Assembly (NCBI GenBank): GCA_013396655.1
Contig: WBMV01004463.1
Location: 501,059-565,058, forward strand
DNA from: Campylorhamphus procurvoides
Taxonomy: Eukaryota > Chordata > Aves > Passeriformes > Dendrocolaptidae
Direction of reading: 5' to 3'
DNA: 64,000 bases
Shown: positions 27,663 through 39,900 of the stretch, one piece after another
How the letters are laid out: each line of letters starts with the position of its first letter
Numbering within the stretch: position 1 is the stretch's first letter
Made by a program: the position numbers and the translations under genes
The notes under the pieces: model-generated
The model's database searches: none
What the model was told of the DNA's origin: nothing
The model's input: the letters and a program-made list of their open reading frames with translations, nothing else

Positions 27663-30600
27663 TCTTTATGCTCTGGTCAAGAAACTTCCAGTGACCTGGT
27701 CTCAGACCACTAAAAATCCACCCTTGAAGTTTGTTCTCTTTTTTTGGCAGGAAATATTAAGATCTCTGTTTTTTCCCCAAGCTGCTTGCTCTTTGCCATG
27801 TGAGCTGAGCCTCTGAGCCCTCTGTCTCTGGTCTATGAAGGCCATAATCTTTTTAAGATTTCAATTTGGAGATAGCAGATAAAGCAAGATTGTGGACTTT
27901 GTCACAATGTGTTGATTATAGTTTCTAATATTTTGACTAATATAAGTAATTTTGTAACATCAAGCAATACCCACTGCTGATAAATGTATTTCCCAATCCT
28001 TAAAAGAAAAAAAGATGCCTCATGTCCCTGGCATCATATAGAAAGACCAAGTTTCTCCAGATATCAGGAATTTTTCTCTTACTGTTTGTTTATTTTTGAG
28101 GTTTTCCCCAATCTTTTCAGCACTTCTTTCTAATAAGGCCAGCTCACATATTTTAGCTTGTGAAAAGAGCAAAGTCGTACTATTTCTAACCTATTATTAA
28201 AAGTTACAAATTTAATTTCACAAATTTGGAGCTATATTAGAGACATAACTGAGTAAAGCACATATGTTTCTGCATCCCAAACACTTGTAGTTTAATAACA
28301 GATTCATCTGAGGCTGAATAACCTTCTTGAAAGCAGAAGTGTGCCCTTGGACACACTGCACTGTGCCTGTAAGAGACAGGTGAGGGTTATTTTTAGGTTT
28401 GTGAAAATTTTTGCCCTATAGGAATGGATCTAATCAGCCAGGCCTGATCAGATTAAGTAGATATTTACTGTGAGAATAAAACATAGGACCAAAATACTGT
28501 TCAAGTCAAGAAGGAAGGGATGCTCCTTTTGTTTTTACATCATAGGATGAGTTGTAAAGACCCAAAAAGGCCAATCTGTACTCACAAATAGGAAATACTT
28601 CAATGAAGGAATTTTACTGTTGAAAATGCTTGTTGTAGCTTTTTTTTTTAATCTATTTTGTTTACTCCCTCCAGAATTTGTACATGACTGCAAATTCAGA
28701 GGTAAGGATGAAAGAAAGAGAGTTCTGAGATGCTGACTTCCCTTCTAGACCAGCACAAGGTAGGTCCTAGGATTTTTTAAAATATTTCTTGACTATTGTG
28801 TATTGTCAACATAAAAAAATCAAATATGCAATTTTCATTTATTCTTGACCAGTTGTTCTGAGCCATTAAGCAAACTGCTATTTCTTTTTCTCATCCTGCC
28901 ACATGAGATTCTAGCCCACTCTGTTGACTATTTCTTGACTTAAATATATAACCTGAAATGGTGAGAAAAAGATAAATTCCTCAGGAAATCTGAAGATTTG
29001 CTGTACACTTTATCCAGAGTCACAACAATATTTCTTCCTTACTGATGACAGCCCTCATCAATCTTTTGCAGATAGACAAATGAAAATATAAGTTGTGGTC
29101 CATGCATAACATTATAGCCACAGGTTACTGCTAAAAAATTGTGTAAGTTCAGCTAAATGAAACTTTGTGCCTTGTGCACTAACAGAAGCTTTCTCTGTGC
29201 TCCACCCAGGATGCTGGCAAGCCCAAAGGCTCGGATCTAGAATTTGGGGTTGTTTCTCTTACTGCTTGTGAAAGGAGAGAGATGCAGAACACCTGGGTGC
29301 CACCGTGGTCACAAATAGCATCAAAGCCCAAGAGACTGGTACAGGAAAGGCAGCACCAGGCTCAGGCAGCTTCTTGCTGTGTTAAGAATCCTCTTCTTCC
29401 TGCTCAGAAGTTGCAGACAGGCTTGACTCCCCGTTTCTACATGTCACCTCTTATACATTTTAAAATTAATCTTTTATATGCTTATCAAAACTTCTAATGG
29501 CTACTGTGCCATCATCAAGGCTTGCATTTCCCAGCAGACACTGAACTGAAGGATCTCCAGCAGATCTGAAAGTGTACCATTACTTTCCCAAAAGGTGTCA
29601 GGGTTCCAGTGCTCCATCCTTCTTTCATTCTCTCTCTCTCTCTGGGTGTTTATTTCCCCTCTCCTTCCCACCTTCCCTGGAGCTGCAGCTGCTGCATCCT
29701 GGGGCCTGAGTTCATTTTGTAATGACTATTGCAGAGCCCCTGTGACCCCCGGTCTCTGCTTCTGCAGACAAAGTTTGCTCTGTCGTGTTGTTTATTTGCT
29801 CACTCATCTGAAATCCTAGGAAGTAAAAGAAGTGGAATAATGCTTCATTCAGAAACAAACTGTTCATGTTCCTGCTTCACACACTGTTACCAAAATATCA
29901 TCTATTTTAATAACAACACAAGTAGTTCCAGTAGATATTACTGTATCTAAAGTGCCTGCAGTAATGGACCTAATATACTATTTATTGCCCTTTAACTTAG
30001 TGCTTGTACTTGAATGACAATAGTCCCACTGTGAAGCAATTGGGATAAGTTGTCCTACTGTGCTATTATGTTTTAATGTTCCTTACCACACACTTTTATA
30101 CTCCAGCAAACATTTTCACTGTGATATAAAATGCAGGTGATATCAAGTCTCTCTTCATAGTTAAAAAAAAAAGCATCGCAAAAAATCCCCAACTACATTT
30201 GGGTTGTTTGGGTTTTTTTAATGAATATATATCTGTAGTGCGTAGATACATATATTTATATTTCATATTTATGTATGTGTAAAATGAGCTTGATTTTACT
30301 GTCTCCACCGAATTCAATGAAGCTGGTTTGGTTAAGTGACAGAAGCAAGCTGTGTATGGCACAGTGTGGGCATGTGTATTTTCTCTGGGTGAACTGCAAA
30401 ATACCCTACTGGGACTAATATAAACCACAACAAACTGATATTATTGGGAACAATGCTTTTCTTGGAGAAGGAGCAAAGCAATCAGATGATTAAGATAGCT
30501 TATTGAACAGATAAGTAGCTTATATATTAAAAATTGTAATTAATCAGAGAATAGTTTATGTGTTGTATAGCATAACTATATACTGAGAGATGGACAAAGC

Positions 30601-30896
30601 CCCTTTCAGAGGTTGCTTCTAGCCTAAATTTTTCATGATCTATGGTTTTAGGGAAATCATGTGGAAGCCAACAGAACTTAACATTGGAAAAACTGCTCTG
30701 CCCTGTCACAGTGCAAGCCCAGAGCAGACACTCCTGTTGGAAAGTGCCTCTGATGCTACAGATGAAGAGCGGCTGCCCCTCAGGAAGGCTCTGCAGCCTT
30801 TGCTTCTCACTGCACATCCCTGTTAGCCCCACTGGCCATCAAAGCACCTTTGTCGACTTCCTTTCCTAGCACTTTGTAAAATGATTTTCAACTTCC
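27663..30896. other. Unique AT-rich noncoding DNA, 3.2 kb
   Basis: Nothing is recognised except a short TC dinucleotide run at about 29628-29643. Frames reach at most about 110 codons (minus strand, 30428-30096), without family motifs. Confidence 0.45.
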
Positions 30897-31081
30897 TGTT
30901 GTATATTTACCTCCCTTTTTTATTTTTTTATTTCCCTTCACTTCTGCATTTCGGAAAGTACCTTGAAAACCCATCCCTCGGGGATGTTCCCAGGCTCCCT
31001 GGACAGTTGTTTCTGTGCAATGACTTTGCTACTTTTAGACACAAAATGTGCTTTTGTTCTCTTTTCCAAATTACTTGTGGG
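30897..31081 (+). repeat. Left arm of a near-perfect inverted repeat
   Basis: This 185-base arm is the reverse complement of 31536-31719. By eye there are only four differences: three substitutions and one single-base indel in a T-rich run. The inner 105 bases or so (about 30977-31081) are identical. Both copies translate into the same peptide when read inward, but nothing marks it as coding. The outer end begins tgttgtatattt. I do not recognise the sequence as a known repeat family. Confidence 0.95.
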
Positions 31082-31535
31082 AGCGTGAGGAAGAAGAGAA
31101 TCAATTCTCTTATTTTCTCTTTGAGGTGTGTACCTGTGAGTATTTTGGGGAAGGTCATCATCAGAGGAGGAGGGTGAAGGGGGGAACTCTAGAGCTGTCT
31201 GATTTTTCCAAGCTATTTCCTCTTAGTACATCCATAAAAAATATATTTAATTGGTTGACAGCCTTTTGGGTGTGTGGCAGCCCAACCCAGCAGCAATACT
31301 TTGAAACCTCTGGTGAATGGCAACAATGCACCTCAGGCTGGACGTGAATGTTTGCACTTGATCATCAAGGTTGGACTCAAAGGTCTTGGAGGTCTTTTCC
31401 AACCCTAAGGATTCATAACCCTTTCCAGTCCAGACCACACAAGTGTGGGAAGTGAAAAACCTGCAGGATTAGCTGGATGACTCTGCATGCCTGTGCTCTC
31501 CCTTGGGGGGTTTGCCCAGCCAGGGAACTCCACAG
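31082..31535. other. Spacer between the inverted repeat arms
   Basis: The spacer is 454 bases of mixed sequence. Its middle holds a plus-strand CR1 tail, described separately. A small perfect hairpin, ccacac-aa-gtgtgg, lies at 31435-31448. No open frame of note is present. Confidence 0.8.
31330..31417 (+). mobile_element. CR1 LINE 3'-tail remnant inside the inverted repeat spacer
   Basis: The wording aaggttggactcaaaggtc, then cttggaggtcttttccaacc, ending ggattcata is a CR1 3' terminus in plus orientation. Its upstream limit is unclear and could reach about 31260. It lies wholly inside the spacer, so it either predates the inverted duplication or landed between the arms later. Confidence 0.75.
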
Positions 31536-31719
31536 CCCACAAGTAATTTGGAAAAGAGAACAAAAGCACATTTTGTGTCTAAAAGTAGCAAAGTCATTGC
31601 ACAGAAACAACTGTCCAGGGAGCCTGGGAACATCCCCGAGGGACGGGTTTTCAAGGTACTTTCCTAAATGCAGAAGTGAAGGGAAATAAGAAATAAAAAA
31701 GGGAGGTAAATATACAACA
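31536..31719 (-). repeat. Right arm of the near-perfect inverted repeat
   Basis: This 184-base arm is inverted relative to 30897-31081 and about 98% identical to it. Its outer end is ...atatacaaca, mirroring the left outer end. No direct target-site duplication is visible outside the arms (left flank acttcc, right flank aggaga), which argues against a simple DNA-transposon insertion. A transcript crossing both arms could fold into a stem of about 185 bp. Confidence 0.95.
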
Positions 31720-34700
31720 AGGAGATATAAAATATATAAATATACCACGGAGAATGGGAAAAGCTTCATGTAGGAAATGCAAGGTCAAGGGCAGTATTTA
31801 GGTCTTGGTAGATACTAAGCACAAAAACAGGGCATGCACGCTGGGTTTTAGCTTTGAACTATATGAATAAGCAAGAGAGATTTTGGATGGCAACTGGTCT
31901 TAGAGAATATTTTTAGATATGTTTCTAAGGAGAAAATAATCTGTCCCTTCTGAGACCAAGTTAAGGCAAAGGTGGCACTGTTGATTTTATTGGGTATTTG
32001 TCAGAGCTGAGTAAAACCATCATTGCTTTTGTGAGAAAGAAGATATTTGCTTACAAATTCACATCATTCTTTATGAGAACTGGTTTAAAATTAAATGGAA
32101 ATCACGACTTTCAAACTAGAACAAGTGTCTTCAAGCTTTTTATTCCTCCTTTTGCTCCAGACAGCTGCCTTGCTGATATGCTCTTCCTCTGACACTAAAC
32201 AGGGCCCCCAAAAGCCAGATTGCTACAGCAGGAGGCAAGAGCAGCAAACCAAAGGTTATTGCAGCACTGCTGATGGAAAGCCTGTGCCTCAAATAATAGA
32301 AGATATTCATGCACAGAATGTTTACAAAGGTCCGCTTTTCTTTTAAGAATATAATGCTAAGTTGTATAATTAGATAATGTGCTTTCTTAAAAGCTGAGCT
32401 ATTTCTTTTGCACGTTGTTAAAGCATTAAAGTGTAAGCCTTATATGGGAAATAACAGGCAAATAAATATTTAGTAGGGGTTTTTAATTGGTGGTAAATTT
32501 GTTAAAACATAAAATCAATTGCATCTTTACTATTTTATTTCTACACGTACATTATGGTGCTAATGTATAATTAAACTATAGTGTGGTTATCATTTTTTGC
32601 ATTGTGAAGTAGTAAAAGGAAAGGTTGGAAACAGTCTTGTTTGACAGACACTGTTATCACTTGCAGCTGAAAGTGTCAAACTTACACATCAGGTTCAAAA
32701 CTTATGCAAAATCAATAATTTGAACTTCTGCTGTGATATAAATAAAATAGAACAGAAAATCACCCCTTTCCCATGGGGCAGAGGAACAAAATAATTTGGT
32801 AGAAATAATGAGAATGCTGCTTTGTATATATTACCTTTTGTACTACCATTATTAAATAGAAAAATCTTGCAGACAACAATCAGAGTAAAGAAACCCATTT
32901 GTTTCCTGTGAATTATGTATGTCTAGTAGTTTATTTTAAATGAAATGTGGTAACTTAGAGTGAAAGATATACCTCCTCTGAGCTCTGATACTTGGAAGAC
33001 CTGCCAAAAAGCAAGGTTTGCACACTTTTCTGCAGGTGTCATCATGCTTCTTCTCTAAGAAGTGACAGCCTTGTGTGTGCTGCTGCCTACAAGCAAGAAT
33101 TGGAAAAGCTATCAGATAAGTAATATATAAAAAGCGAAATGCATAATCAATATTTGATGAGGAAGATGGGGAAATAAGGAAGATTTCAATAACTATTAAA
33201 ATACAAGACCTAGGGGGACAGGCCATTGCTTGCTCTAAATAATACTTCACACTAGTAATTGTTCCTCAAACCTGAACTGAAAAACTTGTGCCTTGTCTTC
33301 ATTCAAATGACAATATACAGACTCTTAATAGGACCCAAAGTAAAAGAAAATCTGACTCGTGCCCTCTGGAGTTTCGTAGTAAAAAAAAAATTTCTGAAAT
33401 GTTTTAATTGGTTTGATTGCTTTAGATATTTTAGGAGGAACCAACAGATTAAGTACATTAGAGAAATCCCTGGAGGGTTCCCCAGGTGGGCAAGGAGGAA
33501 AAATTGACATTAATTATTGTTTTAATGGGGATTTTATAGCATAAGGAAAAGTTACTTAAATCCAACCACATTTCTGTTGGAACAAGGGATGTATCTGATC
33601 ACAAAATGCAACTGTTGTGGAACCTCCATCCCAAAGTCTGATGCTGGCATGTGGGATTTTGGCCTAACAACACCTCTAGAGCAGGTAGTACCCATCCAGG
33701 GAAAATACCCCTTACATAAAAGGCCAAATGAGGATCAATACCCTTAATAGATCACTTTCCTCTGAGCTATTTGCAGGCTGTGTATTTGAAGCAGATTAAT
33801 AGACAGGCCTAGATTGTTTCAGTAAGCAATTTGGATGGAGCTTGATTCACCTTGAAGAGAAAGACAAAAGACCTGACACATTTCACAGATTGTGACTCCT
33901 GTGTTCAACAGGAGGACTTAAAAGAAAAGGAGGTGCAAGTAAGAGAGAGGTCTCAAGCAGGGAGCCAAGTAACATGACGACTATGACATTTTATTTTCCC
34001 GCTAAACTCCTTCAGCAAAGCTGTCCATTTGGTTCTTGCAAACAGGGACTCCAGCTGGGGAGAGCAACTTGGTATGTAGTCAAAATTTTACATGAATGGA
34101 ATGCACAACTGACAGCCTGACCTGTGTTATTCTCTAGTCATTCAAGTTCTGGCTGCAGGCTGGCTGAAGTCAAAGGTTTTAACTAGAAATAGTTTGAAAA
34201 CCTGGGAGAAAGCTTCAAGAAATTGTCTTCCAAAAATACGTGCTTGGGTTTGCAGTCCTTTGTGTCAGTCCTATGAATTTTTTATTTGTCTTTCCTCTGA
34301 GATTTTCTTCTCTTAATTGCTGTTTATAACCCTGCCCATAAGTGGAAGCTAAATGCTTTTATCTCAATTTAGCTAGTATTTAATAGACCTGAGAAAACAC
34401 TGACATTTAAATATATATGAGCTCTTTATAAGTCCCCATTTAAAGTATTTAAAATTTGGTGACAAGTACTTAATGATTTTTAAAGAGAACAACCTTGATT
34501 ATGCATTACAAAAAAATAATAGTTCTTTCCCAAATAATTGTCTTTTCCCTTTTATACAGTATTTTAGTTTAAAGGTAAAGTGCTAAAAGGGCAGCTTACA
34601 GAAGGAATTGTAAACGTCTGTTAAAATCCAGTTTAAAATTTTATGTAACTGCAGTTTATTAACATTGAAAGAAATTTAGCACTTAGTGTATGGTCCCTAT

Positions 34701-34989
34701 TGTTGCCTTCATTTATTACCCTGGCCCTCCAATAGACCACTTGAAACTGAATAACATCTCATACAGGAACCAAAGTAAAATTGCTGCTAAAAGTGGTTTA
34801 ACCTGATGGATGGTGGCACACACTGTCCCTTCCTCACAGTAGGTTTATTCATATATAAGGTGGTTTATACCTTGTTTAATTAGGGGGACCTCATATTTAT
34901 AGACTTGTGGACTTCTCTTTCTCTTTGACTACCACCAAGTGCTAAATTTTGCTGTTTTAACATGCCAGGCAGACCAGAGCAACAGGAGC
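31720..34989. other. Unique AT-rich noncoding DNA, 3.3 kb
   Basis: No gene or repeat is recognised. Segments 32340-32600 and 34370-34720 are strikingly AT-rich with TAAT-type cores. Conserved noncoding elements often look like this, but conservation cannot be judged from one sequence. Confidence 0.4.
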
Positions 34990-36879
34990 TGTCCAGCAAG
35001 GCAGTAGATATCGAGTAGGATAAGAGGAGCTGAGTAAGTACTAATGTGTTCTAAGGCGAGGTAAAGCATCTACTATCCTGAGAAAGAAAAGTTTATGACA
35101 AAGGAAGCCAGAAAAAAAAGGCTTTCTATGGATCCCAACACATTTGAAAGAGATGTCAAACACCCAAGACTAAACATCTTGAGCAATTTCCAAGTTGAGA
35201 TCAAATTATAACAGAAATCAGGGGTCCCACCATGAGAAAAGGATTTTCAGAAATATATTTTATACCTAAGAAAACAAATGCAGAGTTGGCAGGCTAAGGA
35301 AGATAAAAGAGGCCATATGTTTTGAGGGCAGAGAAGAAGAAACATTAATGTATTCGATAAGTAAGTCTTACAACTCCTAAGAGCATACAGAAATGGAAGA
35401 TCAAACACTCAAAGAAGAGTCTAAATAATGAATTGGAGTTTGTTTAGAATAAACAGGACAAAAAATAGTGTGGGATAAGGAAAAAATCCAGATTTAAGCA
35501 GTATTTAGACAGACTAAACTCAGAAAAAGTAAAATTGTCTTCTGGAAGAATCGGTAGAGAATGATTGCATCTAAAACTAAGTTAATGATGCAGTTTGGGA
35601 CAGCAAGTAAAGGGAGGGCTTTCTGTGAAATGTATCCAAAGAGTTATGTGTAAGAACTGCAACATCATTTTAAATACTAGGGAAAGATTTATAACTTGTA
35701 GAGCAAACCCTGGTGCACAAGCTTTTGTGTTAGCAGCAACAAAGGCTTTGGAGCAAAGTTAGTAGTGGCAGAACAGGGAATGTTTGAAGAAGAGACAATA
35801 ATTCCTAGTAAAAATATGTATAGAGGAAGGTCAAAAAAATGCAACCTGTATCAAAAGGTTTTTTCACTAAATAAGAGTAATGAGTTTCTGAACATTTATT
35901 TTTGTTATCTAGAAGTAGCATCAGTGCAAAACTAGGGCTTTTGGGAGTGAAATCTAAGTGCTTACTAAACAGGACATATTAAATGTTGTGATAATAGGTA
36001 AAAGACCACATTCCATTGTTATGAAACTAAATGCTTTTCAGAGGAAAAAGATCATAAGTCTTTTACCATAGATCCAGGGTGTCCAAGCTTAATGGTGTTA
36101 GTGCTGTAGGAAAAGACAGGAGAATGCTTTAAATTCTGACTTGGTATTCCTGAATTTCAGGGCAACAGCCTTTAAATTTGATCTGTCACCAGCTGAAATC
36201 TGGTTTGACAGAAAACTTAGAGCCAGACACCTTGATTGTATAACCTCTTCTTTTAACTTGGAGGTAAGGTAGAAAGACAAAGATAAAACAGCAAGTGTCC
36301 TTGGGGAATGGAAACTATCATACAGCCTGTACATCTGTGAGACAACACACATGGCAGGCAAACGTGAGCAAACAGCAAACGTGATCTTCAGTGAAGCTGT
36401 TCCAATGAGGTTGTTATTGAACACGCAGGAGCAATTGGAGACAAGTCCTCCTCTTCAGAGAGGAACTGGAGGAGTAAGAGGTGAATTCTAAAAATATAAG
36501 TGTAAAACCAGGAGCATCTAGGGAGAAGTTGGTAAAAGAAGACACAGGATTGAAGCAGCTGAAAAGCTGAGGAGAGGAAGAGTTCCAGGGGTTCTTTCAG
36601 AAGGCCAGATGGCTGACAAAGAGTCCCTGCTATATAAGCAGCAAGAAGAGGCAGTTAATACGGAATTCATCTTGTATGCAGCTTTGAACGTGTCCCTTGA
36701 GAAGAAGAAAGCAATGGTGACATTTGGGGCAATCTGCAACCACCCAGCCAAGTGCCAGGTTGGCAATGGCACTGGTGGCTGAGCCAACAGATGATGAAAA
36801 GGTGCTGGGGAGACCCAATGGCTGGAGAAGCTTAAGGGGACATTATGCACACACCTGTCAGGAATGAGTTTGACATAGT
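34990..36879. other. Purine-rich plus-strand block, unclassified
   Basis: Through most of this stretch the plus strand is visibly richer in A and G than the DNA around it, and frames are broken everywhere. The look resembles an old transcribed element or decayed retroelement interior. I cannot match it to a family, and no retroviral or LINE motif is visible. Minus-strand frames of 108 and 110 codons (36424-36098, 36850-36518) carry no recognisable domain. It ends against a CR1 tail. Confidence 0.35.
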
Positions 36880-36977
36880 AAGTGTCACTGGCAAGTGTCC
36901 CCTCCCACGGCAGAGGGGCTGGACTAGAAGATCTTTAAGGTCTCTTCTAACCCAAACCATTCTGTGATTCTATGATA
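36880..36977 (+). mobile_element. CR1 LINE 3'-tail remnant, plus strand
   Basis: The segment reads tggcaagtgtcccctcccac, then ctggactagaagatcttt, then ends accattctgtgattctatg. This is a CR1 3' terminus. About 100 bases remain, and the left limit is uncertain. Confidence 0.9.
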
Positions 36978-39900
36978 AGCGTATGTAGGCCTGGAGATAC
37001 TTTTTCATAAGCTTTCATCTTGCACATTCTCTCCAGGAGTGGTTTGAAGTGTTAGAATGACTGGGATCATGCTATTCCTTGGAAATTAGAGTGTAACAGA
37101 AGCCTTTTCAAAGTAGCAAGGGTACTCTGAAAAGGTCAGCGTTTGTTATGTGTTATCAGGCATTTTATTCAGATGGCACGGCGCAGCAAAGTCTGGCTGT
37201 GTGTGATTCTGTACATGCTCAAAGGAGAGAAATCATATCCTACTAGCTCACACTCCAGGGATGAAAGACAAAAGGTGAACAAGAAGATGTTTTTATTCCT
37301 CTTTTACAAAAACGGCATGGAGATGTAAATGACTCTTTGTGGTCATACAAAAGGCATGTAACAACATGCAGTCATGTAAGGACTAATTCAATATCTTCTG
37401 TTAGAGCATCCTTTGTTTCTTTAGCACTGTTGCATGACTGTGACATAACAAATTATGATGCATTTTCTAAGTTCTCCATTATATTCTTTCCTACATGAAT
37501 CAGAGAGTCTTTTGTTTAGCAGTTTGATACAGTGTTTGATGCAGTCAGTTAAGATGGGCTGCAGATCCAGATGATCTGAATTTAATCACCACCAAAAGCC
37601 ATTTGACCTTCCTCCACATTTTGGGAGTAGGTGTTATGAGGGACTAGACTGAGCAGAAGGAATGGATAATTCAGCATTCAGGTAATCGTTGTCATTATGT
37701 GTGCCTGCATATGTCATGCTTGGATGACACACTGCAAGCCACATTGAAGAACAGCAATGAGAACAGCAAGACAGGAGTTGGGAATTTTCCTTTTTGAGAG
37801 ATGTTGCCCATGATGTTTTCAAAAGCTGAATCTTGAATAGTGAGATGATGGATAGTAAATCACTTAAAAAGAAATCTTGTTTAGGTCTTTATCTTGTATA
37901 AAAGGATCTCACTTAGCAGAGCTCCTTGTTAACTCATTAAGGAATTTCAAAACTGGGGGATGAAAATGGTTTTGCATACTACCAGAAGGCAAGATGATGC
38001 ATTGAGCTGTATCACAAGCAAGTGTATTTATTTCATTCATTCTTTCAAAAGCATTTATGACTTCTGTTTTTCTCTCTTTGATTCCTTCAATCTAAAATTG
38101 ATCTTGGGGAATGTTTGCCATGCATGGTTGCCTTTTGGTAAACCAGGAGGCTGCTTGGGAAGCCTGTCTCTTGTAGGCACAAAGGAAGGGTATTTTTTTC
38201 AACATACAGTCAGTACAAGAAATACCAGGAAAACCATTCTTGGAAACTGTCTACAGTCTCATGGATTAAAGGCAAGAAATGAAAAAGAGGAAAAAATGCA
38301 CATATGCAATGGAACAGAGAAGTGGGAACAGGAGATGGGGAAAGTATTTCTTTAAAGAAAATAACCCTATCCTCCTCTATACTGTTGTATTTGAACAGGT
38401 ACAGGTATAAACACCTTTAAACTTATAACTCTTATTAAAGTGAGAGATTAAACTGTTTGGTTTCAGTTTTCAGATTTATTGCTAGTAAAATTTTGCAGCA
38501 AATGAAGTTAAAAATGCTGTCAGAGTGGCTCGACTCTACCAGTGGGGAAAAAAAAATTTCATTACAGATAACTCAGAAATTTAGGGATCAGAAAGCTTTA
38601 GTGGTCATTAAAAAGAAATCTTGCTCTTTCCAAGTTTAGGAATGAAACGAATGAAGACTTCAAGGTATCTCTACTGTAATAAGGAATCAATTAATGAGGA
38701 TTTATGTCACAACAGTGTTGGGCAGCAAGTTGCGATGAAGTGACATTTGCTTGGATTTGAAAAGGAAGGAAAAATATTGATTAAGGAGCATATGAAATAT
38801 TTATTTAAGAGTATTTTTCTTATGCCCTCTGGTTGTAGTAAGTCTGTACTCTGAGTTCTACACTGTGAACACACATGCCCGTGTAAAATGGGCTTTGCAA
38901 ATCAGCCTTATTGAAATACTCACTGAAGTACTAACCAGGAAGAAGGATGCTCTTGCTTGTGCTTCACAAAGTCATAGGGAGGAGTTGATTGATTTTTTAT
39001 TATTATTTTTTAAGATGCACTTTCAGAGAGTATGATAGGACCACCTGGAGGAAAAAAGGCAATATACATCCATCTGACACAGAAACAGTGAATAGCCCAA
39101 ACTTTCAAGATTTGGGAACTCAAGAGTGTATTCTTGTTTCGCGCAGATTTTTGTTCCCTCTGCAAGGGAGACACCTTTGTTCCCACTCTGCAGCACAGGT
39201 GCTTCATCTCCCCTGCCATCCTGGTGGCCACACTGTGTAGCTCTTCTACATAGATTCACCTCACTGGAGCTTTTGTGATTAGAGCTGTGTTTTGAATTCT
39301 AGAGAAACTCTTGACAGGGTTTTCTAGGGAAGCATTCATACATTCTAGCCTTGCTAGAGTGACTTTGTCTCATAAACATTAGCTGATTCTTTAATGGCCA
39401 CATCAGATTGGTGTCTCTTGTTCTTCCAAACCTTCCGTACATCCCTTTCTCCTTTCTGATGGTGTCTTTCAGGTCTGCAACATATGCACATTTCATTATT
39501 AGAGTTAGAAATACTTTCCTTGCATAAAGGTCATTAAGGAAAAGCTGAACACAGCATATTCTAAGATGTTCTCCTAGCAGCTTCCTTCTACTCTGAATAT
39601 TCCTTATTTACCCCAGTGCCACACTTCTCCCTTTAAATTCCTAACACAGAGTTTCCTAATTCCCAATTTCTTCAGTAACTTCCCTCAATGCTTTATTGTA
39701 GTTCAGGCAAATTGGATCTAACAAGTATCTTCCCAAAGAAATGTGTCATCTGTACCTGGCACAATCTGCCTTCTCTCTGTTCTCCATCCACATTGCAGAA
39801 CAATCACTCTTTAAGGCCTGTCAGTGGTTCATGAATTCTCCTAAAAAGTAATTACAACTTTTATTTAAAGCTCCATCGAACAAAAAACTTCAGGATTATA

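Noticed and set aside
30881..31177. A shared protein encoded by both inverted repeat arms
   Set aside because: The same peptide appears only because the DNA arms are identical. There is no codon-level signal or family match, and the frames leave the arms immediately.
30897..31719. A DNA transposon with 185 bp terminal inverted repeats
   Set aside because: No target-site duplication is seen at the outer ends and no transposase is present. It is kept as an unexplained inverted repeat.
37960..38355. 131-codon plus-strand frame
   Set aside because: It shows no motif, composition shift or splice context, and its length is within chance for this window.
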